Position numbers and translations under genes: made by a program
Source of the DNA: Strigamia acuminata
Taxonomy: Eukaryota > Arthropoda > Chilopoda > Geophilomorpha > Linotaeniidae
NCBI GenBank assembly: GCA_949358305.1
Contig: OX442322.1
Span: forward strand, 1,364,001-1,428,000
DNA length: 64,000 nucleotides
Reading direction: 5' to 3'
In this document: positions 50,980 through 61,296 of the stretch, piece by piece
How positions within the stretch are numbered: the first letter of the stretch is position 1
Layout: the number at the start of each line of letters is the position of its first letter
Notes under the pieces: model-generated
What the model was told of the DNA's origin: nothing
The model's input: only the letters and a program-made list of their open reading frames with translations
The model's database searches: none

Positions 50980-51187
50980 TGTTGGTTCCTATTCGGTTCC
51001 ACAAAGATTTCGAATGTCCAAGTAATGAAATGGGAGTTGCACACGGTAGGATGAAACATAAAACACGTCTTTACTCTACGGTATTTTTACAACAATTCAA
51101 TTGCACGTGCATTACGTGCGTGCAACGTTCACACATTTGATAACGTTAAAACCTTTGATAATTTGTAACAATAGATTAAATCTAACA
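50980..51187 (-). repeat. 5' LTR of the second Copia element
   Basis: 208 bp. Just downstream on the minus strand AGTGGTAGCAGAAGG supplies a Copia-type primer-binding site (TGGTAGCAGA, initiator Met tRNA). Confidence 0.92.
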
Positions 51188-52041
51188 ATCCTAAGTGACA
51201 CATTTGGAATGTGAGTTATGAACGTGGTTTCAAATGTCATATTTGTCATATTTGGATCTGCATTTTCAAAGTTCTTTACATCTGTATCAAGTTGAGGAGA
51301 CCCTGAAGATTTAGTCAACTCTTGCTGGCAGATGCGTTTTTGTTTTAAACAGTCATTTTCATAAAATAAGTACTGTTTGATGAAATATTTATCTTTTTTC
51401 ACAAATATTTTTTCTTTATCGTCTAAAAAATAATTATTATTACAGTTTATGGTTACAATTTTGCTAGCATAGATAATAGTTTCTTCATATCTGTCAGAGG
51501 ATGCGACATATTGCTGTAAAAATATCGAATTATTATAGATTATACCAACACAGTCATTTGAAAGAGTGTATAATTGCAAATGCGACTCATCCATGAATTG
51601 GAGATGTTTTCCGCCTAGCACTAAGTTAAATAAGTTGCCAGTGTTATAATTGTAGCCATGAAACACATCGCCTTCAGTCAAGTATGAAATATATATTTTT
51701 AAATCATTAAAAAAACACGTCTTTGGTACTTGACAAGTGTCCTGATAAAATAGTAAATGGGAAAACTCTCTGCTTGTATTTGTTTGCCGTATAAACATTA
51801 ACTTATTGTATTTTGTATCTACGGAATGGGTTTTGCTATTTCCATAATCACGTATGAGAATAGTTGTGCTGTTAGGAAAAAAATAGAGAAGATGCGGTAT
51901 AACACCAACATTTTGTTGCTTGTTATCATATATCTCGATTATATCGTTATCAGGATTTGTTTTGAAACTTGAAAATTGTATATAGGTTGAGTTACCACAA
52001 TGTAATAAAAAATTAATAATAAATAATTCCAGCAGTCTCAT
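51188..52041 (-). pseudogene. Viral membrane glycoprotein (copy 2), 5' part, split by Copia
   Basis: The ATG at 52041 begins a signal peptide (MRLLELFIINFLLHCGNST) and an ectodomain of about 265 residues with several N-glycosylation sites and about seven Cys. It is colinear with copy 1 at 41504-42420 and holds an internal stretch that copy 1 lacks. At 51188-51192 the Copia target duplicate begins; reading past it enters LTR sequence and stops at 51112. The rest is at 46269-46419. No known family; an envelope glycoprotein is inferred from the topology. Confidence 0.6.
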
Positions 52042-52794
52042 GTTTTTTAATTACAGACATTTTTATTTTAATTAAAAATTTTGTTTAAATAATTATTTTT
52101 TTTTGTATTCCATGTATCATAACAAATAAAAATGTTTTTAAATAATCGTAACACCATTAAACCTGTTTTCCCTTTTCTCATTTATGATATATGCTTAGTT
52201 TAAAATATTAAATTTGAATTGTAAATTCCAAAGGTATGAAAGAGTATAAAAGTATAGAAGTGCAGATTGGGACATTGGATGTAGATCATAGCATCAGGAT
52301 TAGACTGTAGATCTAACAAGATAACAGCGCCATCGTGTGGTGGAAATACATCAACTAAGGAGTTCCCATACTTCCTCTTTTACTAGTATGGTGTTGAATA
52401 AATCTCAGTTCAACACAAAAGTTAAGATAAACTACTTATGTAAGTGAAAGTTTATTTAATTCTAAAAGATATAAGTAATTATGTTAAAATTAATTATCAT
52501 AATTCCTTAAAAATAAAAAAGAAATTCAACAGATAACCTTACAGACTAGTGACGAAAACCGAGACAAAGTGTCAACAACGTCTTCACCTTTGCATAATAA
52601 CATTTTGTGTGAATCAACGCCGGTATTCATACAGTAAGTCAATATTAATATTTTATAACGTTATTAAAAATAATAATCAACTAAAAAACAACTATTGAAA
52701 CTTATCACGTATGATACCCCTTTTCTCACGCTAGACGGCGCCGCATCGTTTAAAAAAAAAGAAATTATTGAAATTATTTCGTTTTAAGCAAAAC
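52042..52794. other. Non-coding stretch
   Basis: No gene seen. Near 52310-52350 it contains an agcgccatcgtgtggtgga segment often found in insect repeats. A T/A-run motif at 52749-52759 precedes the next gene. Confidence 0.35.
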
Positions 52795-53424
52795 ATGTTA
52801 ATGAAGAGTCAAAAGAAACAAAAATACACCGTTCTAAATTCAACCATGTCAAGGGGAGAAACTCCCGTGGTCAATCCGACCCAAACGATCGTCGGAGCAC
52901 CGACCGCACCTATCGCTATTGGCCAGAAAGGTTGGGATATACTCAGTTGGACCCGAAATTATCCGAAATTACTCCCTGATGACATTCGCCCCAAGGATGC
53001 CCCACCCAAAATCACCAGATTGACTGAAAGTGGGTACGTGATCCCCAAAAAGGCTCCAGTTAAGGACAGCTTCAGTGGAAATCATGAAACGACAAAATTG
53101 AATGCGCCCAGCACTAGCCGAACTCGGACAACCGAGGTGGTACAACGAAATGAGGATCTAATTCCAAGAAACCAGGTAAACATAACTGAGTTGTTAGAAA
53201 AAGAAAGAAATCAAAATTCAAATGATTATCACCCACAACAAGAGGAACTCCGGAACGCTTGTGAACACGTGACATTCAATGAATCACCTAAGCAAAGGGG
53301 AGAAAACTGCTATTTTCCCAAGAAGAACTACATTTATTCGAGATCAATAATAAATATTCGAAAATCTTGTACAATACACTGGAAAAAAATGCAAATTTCT
53401 AAATATTTTCAAGTTGGAAATTGA
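52795..53424 (+). CDS. Unknown Pro/Thr-rich protein, possibly truncated
   Basis: I chose the ATG at 52795; the open frame begins slightly upstream without an ATG. The first 170 or so residues are hydrophilic and rich in Pro, Thr, Lys (TPVVNPTQTIVGAPTAPIAI). The last 40 residues differ in composition and probably come from inserted DNA. A Cys-rich open stretch at 54506-54812 could be its displaced 3' end. No family is recognised; low complexity suggests a structural or DNA-bound viral protein. Confidence 0.45.
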   Translation: MLMKSQKKQKYTVLNSTMSRGETPVVNPTQTIVGAPTAPIAIGQKGWDILSWTRNYPKLLPDDIRPKDAPPKITRLTESGYVIPKKAPVKDSFSGNHETTKLNAPSTSRTRTTEVVQRNEDLIPRNQVNITELLEKERNQNSNDYHPQQEELRNACEHVTFNESPKQRGENCYFPKKNYIYSRSIINIRKSCTIHWKKMQISKYFQVGN

Positions 53425-54505
53425 TATGGAAAATTTGAATTTTCTACCGTGTGAAAATTTGATGGAAATAAGTTCGAATTAGTAGTGAAAATTAGTAGTA
53501 AATCCTAGATATGAAAACTAATATTTCCAATAAGTTGTAAATCCTTTGTTTGAAATATTATGATGTTTCCAATCAATTTTATTTTATCTGGAAATGTGTT
53601 GTAAACTTCATTTCACAATGATTGTAAAAATAATGTAAAAGCAAGAAAATACTTGAAATTAAAATGTTACATTCACAAAAAAAATAAATAAATAAATAAT
53701 CAATGTGAGATTAATTGTATTTTTAATACAATGAATCTCAAATAGATTATTTGTGAATTCAAAATTATTTAACAAAGAAGTAACTATATATAGGAAATTA
53801 TGCATAAATTATTACAAGCCATACTAGCCTAGTGGACAAAAGGTCCCAGGTTCAGTCCTAGGAATGGCAATGGTACAAGTAAGTGTAGAGAAAACTAAAG
53901 GGTTAAGTTTATTAAAAATAAAGTTTCATAAAACATTAAAAATTGTACTAAAATTAATAAAAACTAATTGCAAAATGGTGTAAGTGAAAAAATCAAACAG
54001 ATTAAATGATTAAAAAAAATTGAGCTAGTATATTTAAAATTTTAAAAATGGGGGACAGTAGATTTTTTATATTGGTAGAAAACTTGGAAACAAGGTCATT
54101 TTCAAGGTCATTCACTTTCTAACTTATCTCATAAAAAAGATGATGACTGTTCAGAACTCAATCAAATGTCGTGCAGAACTCTGTCCACCTGCCTAAGAAC
54201 AACACATCGACCAACAACTTAAGTGATACGCACAAATCCACCACCAACCCATCCACCCACACTCCTTCTCACCCAATCATTAACACGGTGATCCATAATA
54301 TGTGCGATATTCGTATGCACTTTACATAAGAAGAATTTCTTACACGCAATGTCGCGCATATGAATAGCACTGCCATGCGTTTCTGCGATATCGTGTGTTC
54401 TGAAAAATTTAACTTAAGATAACTAAGATAAGTTGTATAGGAACCATACTTTTAGAACACCAACTGAGTAAATCTGCTTTTTTTTCCAGTGATACAAAGA
54501 TCTGA
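53425..54505. other. Non-coding, repeat-like AT-rich stretch
   Basis: Many related ggaaat/gaaatat and gtaaatcc segments (53400-53640) suggest an old degenerate tandem repeat. A SINE-like segment lies at 53815-53875. No gene is seen. Confidence 0.35.
53815..53880 (+). repeat. Possible tRNA-derived SINE head
   Basis: The segment contains agcctagtggacaaaaggtc followed by a B-box-like ggttcagtcc, the order seen in tRNA-derived SINEs. No second copy or target duplicate was verified. Confidence 0.35.
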
Positions 54506-54812
54506 TCAGCAAAAAATCACTGACAGGGTCAAGCAAAATTCAACAAAGAAAAGTAGAATGTGCTTGTGATTTAGCAAAAGAAAAACCTTATGACGATCTA
54601 CCAATCAACAAAAACGAGATTCCGTGTCCATTTTGCTCAGCAATGGGATAGATAGCACCGGTTGCCATTTGGCAACCTGTTTTAACTGCTTAGGAGTCAA
54701 AAAACGTCCAAGAAGCAATTCTGGAATACCTTATGTGGCCACCACGATTGTAGACCACTTGCACAAATGCTATACTTTTTTTAAAAACAGAAAAGCTTTT
54801 TTTGATACTTAA
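54506..54812 (+). pseudogene. Cys/His-rich (zinc-finger-like) fragment, frameshifted
   Basis: One frame ends with CPFCSAMG and then a stop near 54651. A shifted frame continues with GCHLATCFNC and a later HLHKC to a stop at 54812. Together they look like a zinc-binding domain broken by one base. A TTTTTTTTTCCAG sequence precedes it, so a host exon is an alternative. A link to the gene at 52795 is possible. Confidence 0.3.
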
Positions 54813-54948
54813 AATATAATGTTAAAAATGTCTATTAAAATTCTAATTATGTTTTTAAAAAAAAAATAGACAACCATATCAGCTAATTCCTTTTTTATAA
54901 AAAAACTTAATTTCAACTTTTTTATTCCTGGTGTTATTTAAAACAAAC

Positions 54949-55089
54949 ATGATTGTGGATTTTAATAAACCGGTAATAGAAATAACGGAATTAGATAGGT
55001 TAAAGACGAAAAAACGTAATTTCAAGTATAAAAAATTTAAAAATACGGGTATTATTATTTTATCAAGAACATGCCACGCGTTGTTGTGA
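54949..55089 (+). CDS. Short 46-aa viral-type frame, probably truncated
   Basis: The ATG follows an AT-rich, T-run then TTTAAAACA leader like other viral genes. The product MIVDFNKPVIEITELDRLK continues with a basic region and stops at 55087-55089. Composition changes at about 55070, which suggests that non-viral DNA cut the gene. Confidence 0.3.
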   Translation: MIVDFNKPVIEITELDRLKTKKRNFKYKKFKNTGIIILSRTCHALL

Positions 55090-55381
55090 TCTCAAATGTC
55101 ACCTTTGCAAATGAGATACAACGGGTTGCCACGACGGGTCTTATCAAAACTCTGAATATTCTTCTAATATTCTAAAACAAATAACTTCACAAATGAGGAG
55201 AAATATTAATGTTTAAATTAATACTCCTTCTCAGACTAAACTCACTAAAATTGACTACTTAAATCTGGTTTGGCTAATAAAATAGACTTTCTTTACTTAA
55301 AATGACTATTTCTATTTATTCAGGGTGCAAATTGGGTTAATTATACAAATAATGTTAAATTAAACAATACTACTGGAAATA

Positions 55382-56240
55382 ATGCAAATTGTTAGTGATA
55401 ATATGGAAAATAATAGAAACAATCTTCTCTCGCGGCGTGGCTGGCTTGCGACGTCGTGTTTCTCCTTTTGTTGCAAACGGCAACAAAACAGCTCGCAAAT
55501 GGCGAGAATAGGGCCGAAATATTCGGAGAAAACGTGGTTTTCACACGTAAACCGGCTCTACTCACGACTCTGCTTAATCTCCTCCTCGGCGGCTGGCTGT
55601 TCAGGTAATTTCTCGGGCTTGAGAAATTCCGTGGCGGCTGGTCGTCGTGGTTCGTCTCGGGCGGCGTCTCACACAGTAAATCTCGTATCGCTACTCGATT
55701 TCTTCTTGATTAAACGCTCAAGGAGGCGCCCGCTTGTTAAAGTCCAAGGCTAAGACTCCCTTGCTCTGAGTGCAAAGATAAACTCCCAAATTGTTACACA
55801 CAATTTGGCTTCAAAACTCCACTGAAATCTCAGCTCAAACTGGCTGTTTGAGCAAGATAAATCTAGCTATTGAATCCCAAATAGCAAGACAAAATCTAGC
55901 CAAAGAATCCCTTTTGGCAAGATGAAACCTAGCTGCTTAACCCTATCAGCAAGGTGAATCCAAATTCCTTTGGTGCAGGATAATCACAATCATATTATTA
56001 CTGGGTTTGTAGAAACACTGGAGCAAAATATGACATGACTGGTACTGGTGAAAAGGAGACTTGAACTGAAGTTGTGAGAGCAATTTTCCCACAATCCTGG
56101 GTTGAAATTGCACCACAACTCTTTTTGAGAAATTAGATTGCTTCATCTCTATCTTCCAGGGAGCAGGATGCACATCCTGTGCACCATCCAGGGCTGGTTG
56201 TCATGGCAATTTAGGCAGCAGCTTGCAAGTGACTCACTGT
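55382..56240. other. GC-richer block, probably transposon-derived
   Basis: The block at about 55420-55760 is clearly richer in G and C than its surroundings and is followed by repeated tagctattgaatcccaaatag / gccaaagaatcccttttggc short palindromic segments (55860-55920). Open frames here have no recognisable domain. I infer an LTR or other repeat fragment. Confidence 0.35.
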
Positions 56241-56499
56241 TGTGCAATAGGATGTCAAATAATAAATAAAGAAAGCAGTTTTTGCAGGAAATAAAATATG
56301 GTGACATTTATCCTTGGAATTACAATGATTTAGATAAATATGCATGAAAAACGTTTTTGATTGACTCTGAATATTTTCTCAATTTGTGTCCTTTAAATAT
56401 ATTTGAAAGTTTTATAAAAACACGATGAATAAACACATAAAACACTAAAATGTCTTTTTCAATCCTCTTGGTGACCAGTTGGCCACCACAGCGTGTGGA

Positions 56500-56811
56500 A
56501 TGACAGAGATCAAATCATTGAGACAACACGATTTAATAAATATATTTTGTCCTTGGTCAATATATCGAACAAAGCCTTTGGTTTCATTTTTTATAAACTC
56601 CAAGTCAATCATACATTTAAAATGTGGCATTCATTTAGGTTCAAACAAGATTATAGAAAATGCTTTCATAATGTTTAGATGTAAACATATTGTATGTATT
56701 CCTTGTGCAATGTCATTAATTCCGTATAAATGTCCATACTGTCAATTGAAATTGTCCACTAATATTAATGACTTACCGTTATCATATATTGTTAGATATT
56801 ATTGTACTTAA
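56500..56811 (+). CDS. Small RING-finger protein
   Basis: The C-terminal half has a RING pattern: KCGIHLG, then FRCKHIVCIPCAMSL, then YKCPYC. The C-x-H-x2-C-x2-C core and the last C-x2-C are exact, but the second ligand of the first pair appears as His rather than Cys. The protein is 103 aa from the ATG at 56500; the open frame begins a little earlier without ATG. Small viral RING proteins (baculovirus IAP and IE-type) act as E3 ubiquitin ligases, which would fit the viral ubiquitin at 21643. No BIR repeat is present. The N-terminus may be truncated. Confidence 0.55.
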   Translation: MTEIKSLRQHDLINIFCPWSIYRTKPLVSFFINSKSIIHLKCGIHLGSNKIIENAFIMFRCKHIVCIPCAMSLIPYKCPYCQLKLSTNINDLPLSYIVRYYCT

Positions 56812-57324
56812 TTTATCAGATATTTATCTGCTGAATGCATTGAAATGTCTACTTAACGAATGGCGCAAGTAATAGTTCTAAACAGTGATTCATCCAATTA
56901 AAAATTTTAAACAAAAGGTCTACAACTGCAATAATCAAAATATATAATACAGTTGTAATTTATTATAATTTATTTCTTTATCGTATGATAAAACAACAAA
57001 AATATATTTTTTTAAATTTTAACGTAGGTATATCTCTTGAAATTGAAACAAATATTCATCTAAAAATACTAAATAAAACCTCTGGTGGCAACTGTGGTGA
57101 TTCATATTCTGTTACAAAAAGTCTCAAAATCATCCCAAATCAAGCTTGGGATAAAAAACACATCTATTTCTTCAAATAACACTAAAGTTTTAATTAATTG
57201 GAAGTATCTAAAAATATATTATACACATGCACATTGGTGTCAGAACAAAACATTATCTGAAATCATAAGTACAACCTAACAACAATAATAACAAATCTCC
57301 TTGGATTTATGATAAATACAAATA
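56812..57324. other. AT-rich non-coding stretch
   Basis: Short frames only, none with a recognisable domain. It borders the Copia relic. Confidence 0.35.
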
Positions 57325-59371
57325 TTATTAAGGTAACATAAGCTTAGCTTGTTTAAGTAATCCCTCCACATCATCTCCATTCAATCCTTTAGTTAAAAAT
57401 GAGCAAACATCCTTTTTTTCCTTCTACATAAATCATAGTAACTTTGCTTTCTTTCAACTCATCCTTCACACACCACATTTTTCTATTAAAATATTTGGTT
57501 TTGTATTTTTTATTTCCGTTTTAAATAAACTTACAATATTTAAACTATCACAAAACAATTTTACATCATTTCCATTAAACAGTCCAACTTCTTCCAATAG
57601 TTCTTTTGTCTAGACTACCGTAGCGCCCCGTTTAAACGCCCGGGCGTTTAATTCTTTTTCTGAGCTGCTTCTCCCAGCGCCAATATGAAACCCAGCGATT
57701 AAATGAACCCGGCGCATAACCAAAAAATCGCCAATTTTTCTGCAAAAAAAAAGGCGATTTTTCTGCAAAAATTACCGATTTTCTGCAAAAAATTGGTGAT
57801 TTTTGTGGACCCGGCGCTTATTCGGGGCCGGCGTTAATTTAGTAAATCGCCGATGACTGCCCAGCGCTAAAACGGGGCCGGCGCTTTATTGAACCCGGGC
57901 ATTTAAACGGGGCGCTACGGCGCTAAATCTTTCATTTACCAAGTACTCTCCACCATTAAATTGCGAAAGTTTTGCTTTTCTTCTTTAATGTTCTCACCAT
58001 TATGAATCGGTTGAAATCATCTATTACTGTAAAAATGCATTTTGATACTCCTAGAAATTCCGGCATAATGAACCAAAAGATCAGTGTATAATAATTCCAT
58101 TATTTTCTTCGTTTGTATACTACAATTCTTTTATGTAATTTCCTCCTTATCTTGCCTTTTACACAGGTTTCACACACACTTTTAACTTCTTTGGTTCCTT
58201 CTAAACCTAATACGAATTCTTTTTTCTCCATTTGTTCAATTGTCTCGTGACTTATGTGTCCTAATTGCTGATGCCGTTTTCTGATTATATTTTCAGCTTG
58301 ATTTGCCTCTCCAGCATTTAATGCTCGTCCTCTTGCTATGAACTCATTTCTCCTTCTTTCCGCAATCATCAAAGTGATATCCATCTTCTCATTTTTTACT
58401 GTAACTTGCTTTTTGCGGAATTCAACGACAATATTTTCATTGTCAACTAGCTTGGATACTGACATCAAATTGCATCCCAGCTCAGGAACATGCAATACAT
58501 TTTTCAATTTTAAGTCTTTATTTTGTTTATCTTGATGCCATATAATATCTCCTATTCCAATGGCTTTTATTGTTCTCTCTTTCTTTGCCAATGCTATGTC
58601 GATATCGCATTCTCCATATTTGCAAAAGCTATCCTTTTCCGTTGTCATGTGACTCGTTGCTCCAGAGTCTATCACCCATTTTAGCCCGGTGTTCGCTTCT
58701 ATTTCTCCGACACAATATGCTGAAATTCCTGCAATTTCATCTTTTTTTGTTGCAATACGCTTTTTATTTTCTTCGTCTTTTATTTCGTCTTTTTCTTCGT
58801 CTTGTATTTTGTTTTTTTCTTCGTGTTGTATTTCGTCTTTTTCTTCATTTTTTCTTTTTTCTTTTTCTTCACCTGGTATTTCGTCCTTTTCCTGTGCCAC
58901 CATCGTAAATTCTTCATATTTGTCTGTCAAGATTTCGCTGCACATCCTCTCACATTTTCCTTCATTTCCGTGTTCCCACACAGTTGATGCTACTTCTGGT
59001 TTTGATCGTCCCTTTGCGCGTTGTACACTTCGTCTTCTCCCACCTCGTCCTCTCCCGCCAGAGTTGGATTGAACTTCCAACTTTTTGCAATCAGCTGCCA
59101 TGTGTCCTGATCTATTGCAATTATAGCATTTGACTTTGCTCCTACAATATTTCGACAAGTGGCCAACCTTTCCACAATTGTAGCAGGTCTTGTTTTTCTG
59201 CATTTTACTTTTTTCGTTTTCTCTGTGTGCTGTCTCTTTTCCAAATTGCTTCTTTTTTCTTTTTGTTTTGGCAAGTCGTATTTCATCTCTGCGTAACTGG
59301 TCGCGAATCATATTCATGTCCAAATGTGCCTTTCCTTCTAATGTTCGCACCCAAGAGTCAATTTTATGCAA
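57325..59371 (-). mobile_element. Decayed Copia element, internally deleted
   Basis: From 59371 to 58100 an open frame encodes Gag with two zinc knuckles (CYNCGKVGHLSKYC and CYNCNRSGHMAADC), a Lys/Glu-rich repeat, protease WVIDSGATSHM and GAG-pre-integrase (GHISHETIEQM, then CETCVKGK). Beyond 58100 only scraps of integrase and the RNase H end (SFLTKGLNGDD near 57330-57400) remain. Most of integrase and RT is lost and a MITE sits in the middle. No LTRs were found. Confidence 0.8.
57620..57918. mobile_element. GC-rich MITE, second copy
   Basis: Inverted ends gtagcgccccgtttaaacgc at the left and gcatttaaacggggcgctac at the right, with inner gcgccggg-type and aaaatcgcc motifs. It is the reverse of the copy at 44430-44775 and is inserted in the Copia relic. 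Confidence 0.75.
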
Positions 59372-59488
59372 ACTAAATATGAAATACGCAGAATAAAAAA
59401 AATTATTTGAGTGAAATCAAGTGTTAAATAACAACTTAATGTCATTTCGAATCACAACTTAATAAAAATAACATATTCAAATACTCCA

Positions 59489-60013
59489 TTAATTGATTTT
59501 AGATGTAGTTAAACTTCCTTTATTCAATTCTTTTATTTTATTCAACACTACTTTCGGATCGCTGTAATAATTATATTTTCCATTTGAATAAAGGCTATAC
59601 AATAACCATAACTGACAAATTTCCGAAAAACAATCCGACACATCAGCGGATGTATGTATTATAATTTTATCCGTGCTGCTTATTCTGTATTCCAATCCGC
59701 AAATTGCGTATCCTTCACTGGGAAAAATATTTAACTTTTTACAAACTTCGAAATAAATTGTTAAAACAATTTTTAAATGTTTTATATTATACAAAATTTC
59801 GTTTCGTTTTTTACAATCAATAATTGGTTTTCCTAAACTTGTATACAATTTATTACAGTAAAAAAAATAAACTTTGTGTTTATTTTTTAATTTTTTTAAG
59901 AACTTGCTTGGGGAACGGATAAATTTAACAATTTTGAGTATAATCAGCTGTTTTAGAAATATGTGAATACAATCAGACATTAAATCATTTGCAATTAACG
60001 TGTGTTTTCTCAT
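59489..60013 (-). CDS. Unknown 174-aa viral-type protein
   Basis: Intact frame from an ATG with AT-rich upstream DNA. It begins MRKHTLIANDLMSDCIHIFLKQL and has a loop-like stretch NIFPSEGYAICGLEYRISS that loosely parallels NYAIFPTVMSPKRIFINLT of the kinase-like protein at 16238. That could mean a shared degenerate kinase fold, but it is weak. Otherwise unrecognised. Confidence 0.5.
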   Translation of the reverse strand: MRKHTLIANDLMSDCIHIFLKQLIILKIVKFIRSPSKFLKKLKNKHKVYFFYCNKLYTSLGKPIIDCKKRNEILYNIKHLKIVLTIYFEVCKKLNIFPSEGYAICGLEYRISSTDKIIIHTSADVSDCFSEICQLWLLYSLYSNGKYNYYSDPKVVLNKIKELNKGSLTTSKIN

Positions 60014-60324
60014 AATGCTGGATGATTCTGAATGACTGTTGGCAATTGAATTATTATTAAATTACGAATGTAATCGTAATAATCAAATGTTTACTCCTCA
60101 ATAATAATAATAATCGCTTATCAATGTGTTTAAAAATTCAAAAAGCTGGCATTAAATGATTTAATTGGAATAACGTCTATCAAAACAGCTAATCTATCCG
60201 TAGTAGCAGTTTATCATGTCATAACCGTAAAATAATAATGTAATAAATATTTGCTAATCTTATTCAAATGATAATTATTTTATTTTAAAATTAATTATTC
60301 CTAAATCAAAACATCAACAAGGGG

Positions 60325-60369
60325 TATATAGAGGCCGATCGATACCTACCGTTTTAAAATCTCTTCAGT
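60325..60369 (+). promoter_or_regulatory. TATA box and arthropod-type initiator
   Basis: TATATA at 60325-60330 is followed by TTCAGT at 60364-60369, about 36-40 bases downstream and about 40 bases before the ATG at 60409. This resembles insect RNA polymerase II and baculovirus early promoters (TATA plus CAGT). It differs from the T/A-run type seen before other genes. Confidence 0.45.
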
Positions 60370-60408
60370 ATTAGACATACTGCAATTGGTATATTAGCCT
60401 CATCAACT

Positions 60409-60936
60409 ATGCAAAAAAAACAACCAAAACCTGAAGATGATTTGGATACTTTGCGGCATAGAGTTAAGAAGATAGAGCCAGTGGCAGTAAAGGATGACTA
60501 TGCGTTACCAGATGCAGATAAAGACCCGAGTGTTGGTAGAGAAACGAAGCCATCGAGTGTTGGTATAGAAACGGAGCTATCGTTCGGTATATTAACGATT
60601 CTTGTACGCTACTCGTTTATGATATTGATTATAGCATCTATACCGGTAATACATCGCATTTTTTGGAACCCATCTATCATTTGTGTCGATGAGTCACAAT
60701 CAGGACCGTTGCTGCATTCCATCAACAAAACACCGGGCTACAACACTTTAAACAAAATGCCGCCTACAGACACCATGTCTCTTGATGGATCAGAAAATAA
60801 TGCATTTGTGGACTCTGTAGATTATTCCAAGACAACAATGGGTTCTAAAAATGGCCAAACTAAATATACTGTACTTCTGGAGGATGAAGACCATCCTAAG
60901 ACACCTGCAATTTTGAAACACGACAAATATGACTGA
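60409..60936 (+). CDS. Single-pass membrane protein of unknown role
   Basis: The 175-aa protein has a charged N-terminus (about 60 residues, with the repeated phrase PSVGRETK/SSVGIETE), one membrane span at about 62-82 (ILVRYSFMILIIASIPVI) and a polar C-terminus with few Cys. No signal peptide is seen, so it is probably a type II or III viral envelope protein. No family is recognised. It lies tail-to-tail with the D5 gene. Confidence 0.55.
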   Translation: MQKKQPKPEDDLDTLRHRVKKIEPVAVKDDYALPDADKDPSVGRETKPSSVGIETELSFGILTILVRYSFMILIIASIPVIHRIFWNPSIICVDESQSGPLLHSINKTPGYNTLNKMPPTDTMSLDGSENNAFVDSVDYSKTTMGSKNGQTKYTVLLEDEDHPKTPAILKHDKYD

Positions 60937-60974
60937 CCAATATGACAGACAGCCGTATTTGAAATCTTAAAATC

Positions 60975-61060
60975 TCTTGTTAATCTCATTGTGTATCTAA
61001 TCTTGTTAATCTCCTTGTGTATCTAATCTTGTTAATCTCATTCTTATATAATTCATAAAT
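60975..61060. repeat. Short tandem repeat (aatcttgttaatctc)
   Basis: About four imperfect copies of a 25-base unit, atcttgttaatctcattgtgt, follow the membrane-protein gene. Confidence 0.6.
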
Positions 61061-61137
61061 CTCCTTCAAACACATTGCTATGGTATGTCTGTAAATCACA
61101 ATGTGTCTGTAAATCAAGTATAATAAAAACAATTTGG

Positions 61138-61296
61138 TTACCAATTGAAGGACTCAGTGTTCTTTTCATTAATTAATTTATAGATGCATTGCTTTTCTTC
61201 ATTAAAAGGAAATCTTCTTTTTAGATTCTCCAGAAATTCAAATGCGTCTAGTTTAACCTTATTTGATTGATTGTAATCGCCCACTGCGCGCCTAAC
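61138..61296 (-). pseudogene. Possible cut-off C-terminus of the D5 gene
   Basis: In frame with the D5 gene and directly after its TAA, 52 codons stay open to another TAA at 61138-61140. The encoded piece is charged and amphipathic, with viral-like composition (for example KLDAFEFLENL). This suggests a nonsense change at 61297-61299. Chance openness cannot be excluded. Confidence 0.4.

Larger units (their letters stand above)
46425..51187 (-). mobile_element. Second Copia LTR retrotransposon, inside a viral gene
   Basis: Identical-looking 208-bp LTRs (46425-46632 and 50980-51187) begin TGTTGG and end TAACA. The target duplicate atcct lies at 46420-46424 and 51188-51192. The gag-pol region is on the minus strand. 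Identical LTRs mean very recent insertion. The target is a virus-derived glycoprotein gene. Confidence 0.95.

Noticed and set aside
55382-55753. 123-codon frame in a GC-rich block
   Set aside because: The Ser/Arg-rich translation looks like non-coding GC-rich DNA; no homology seen.
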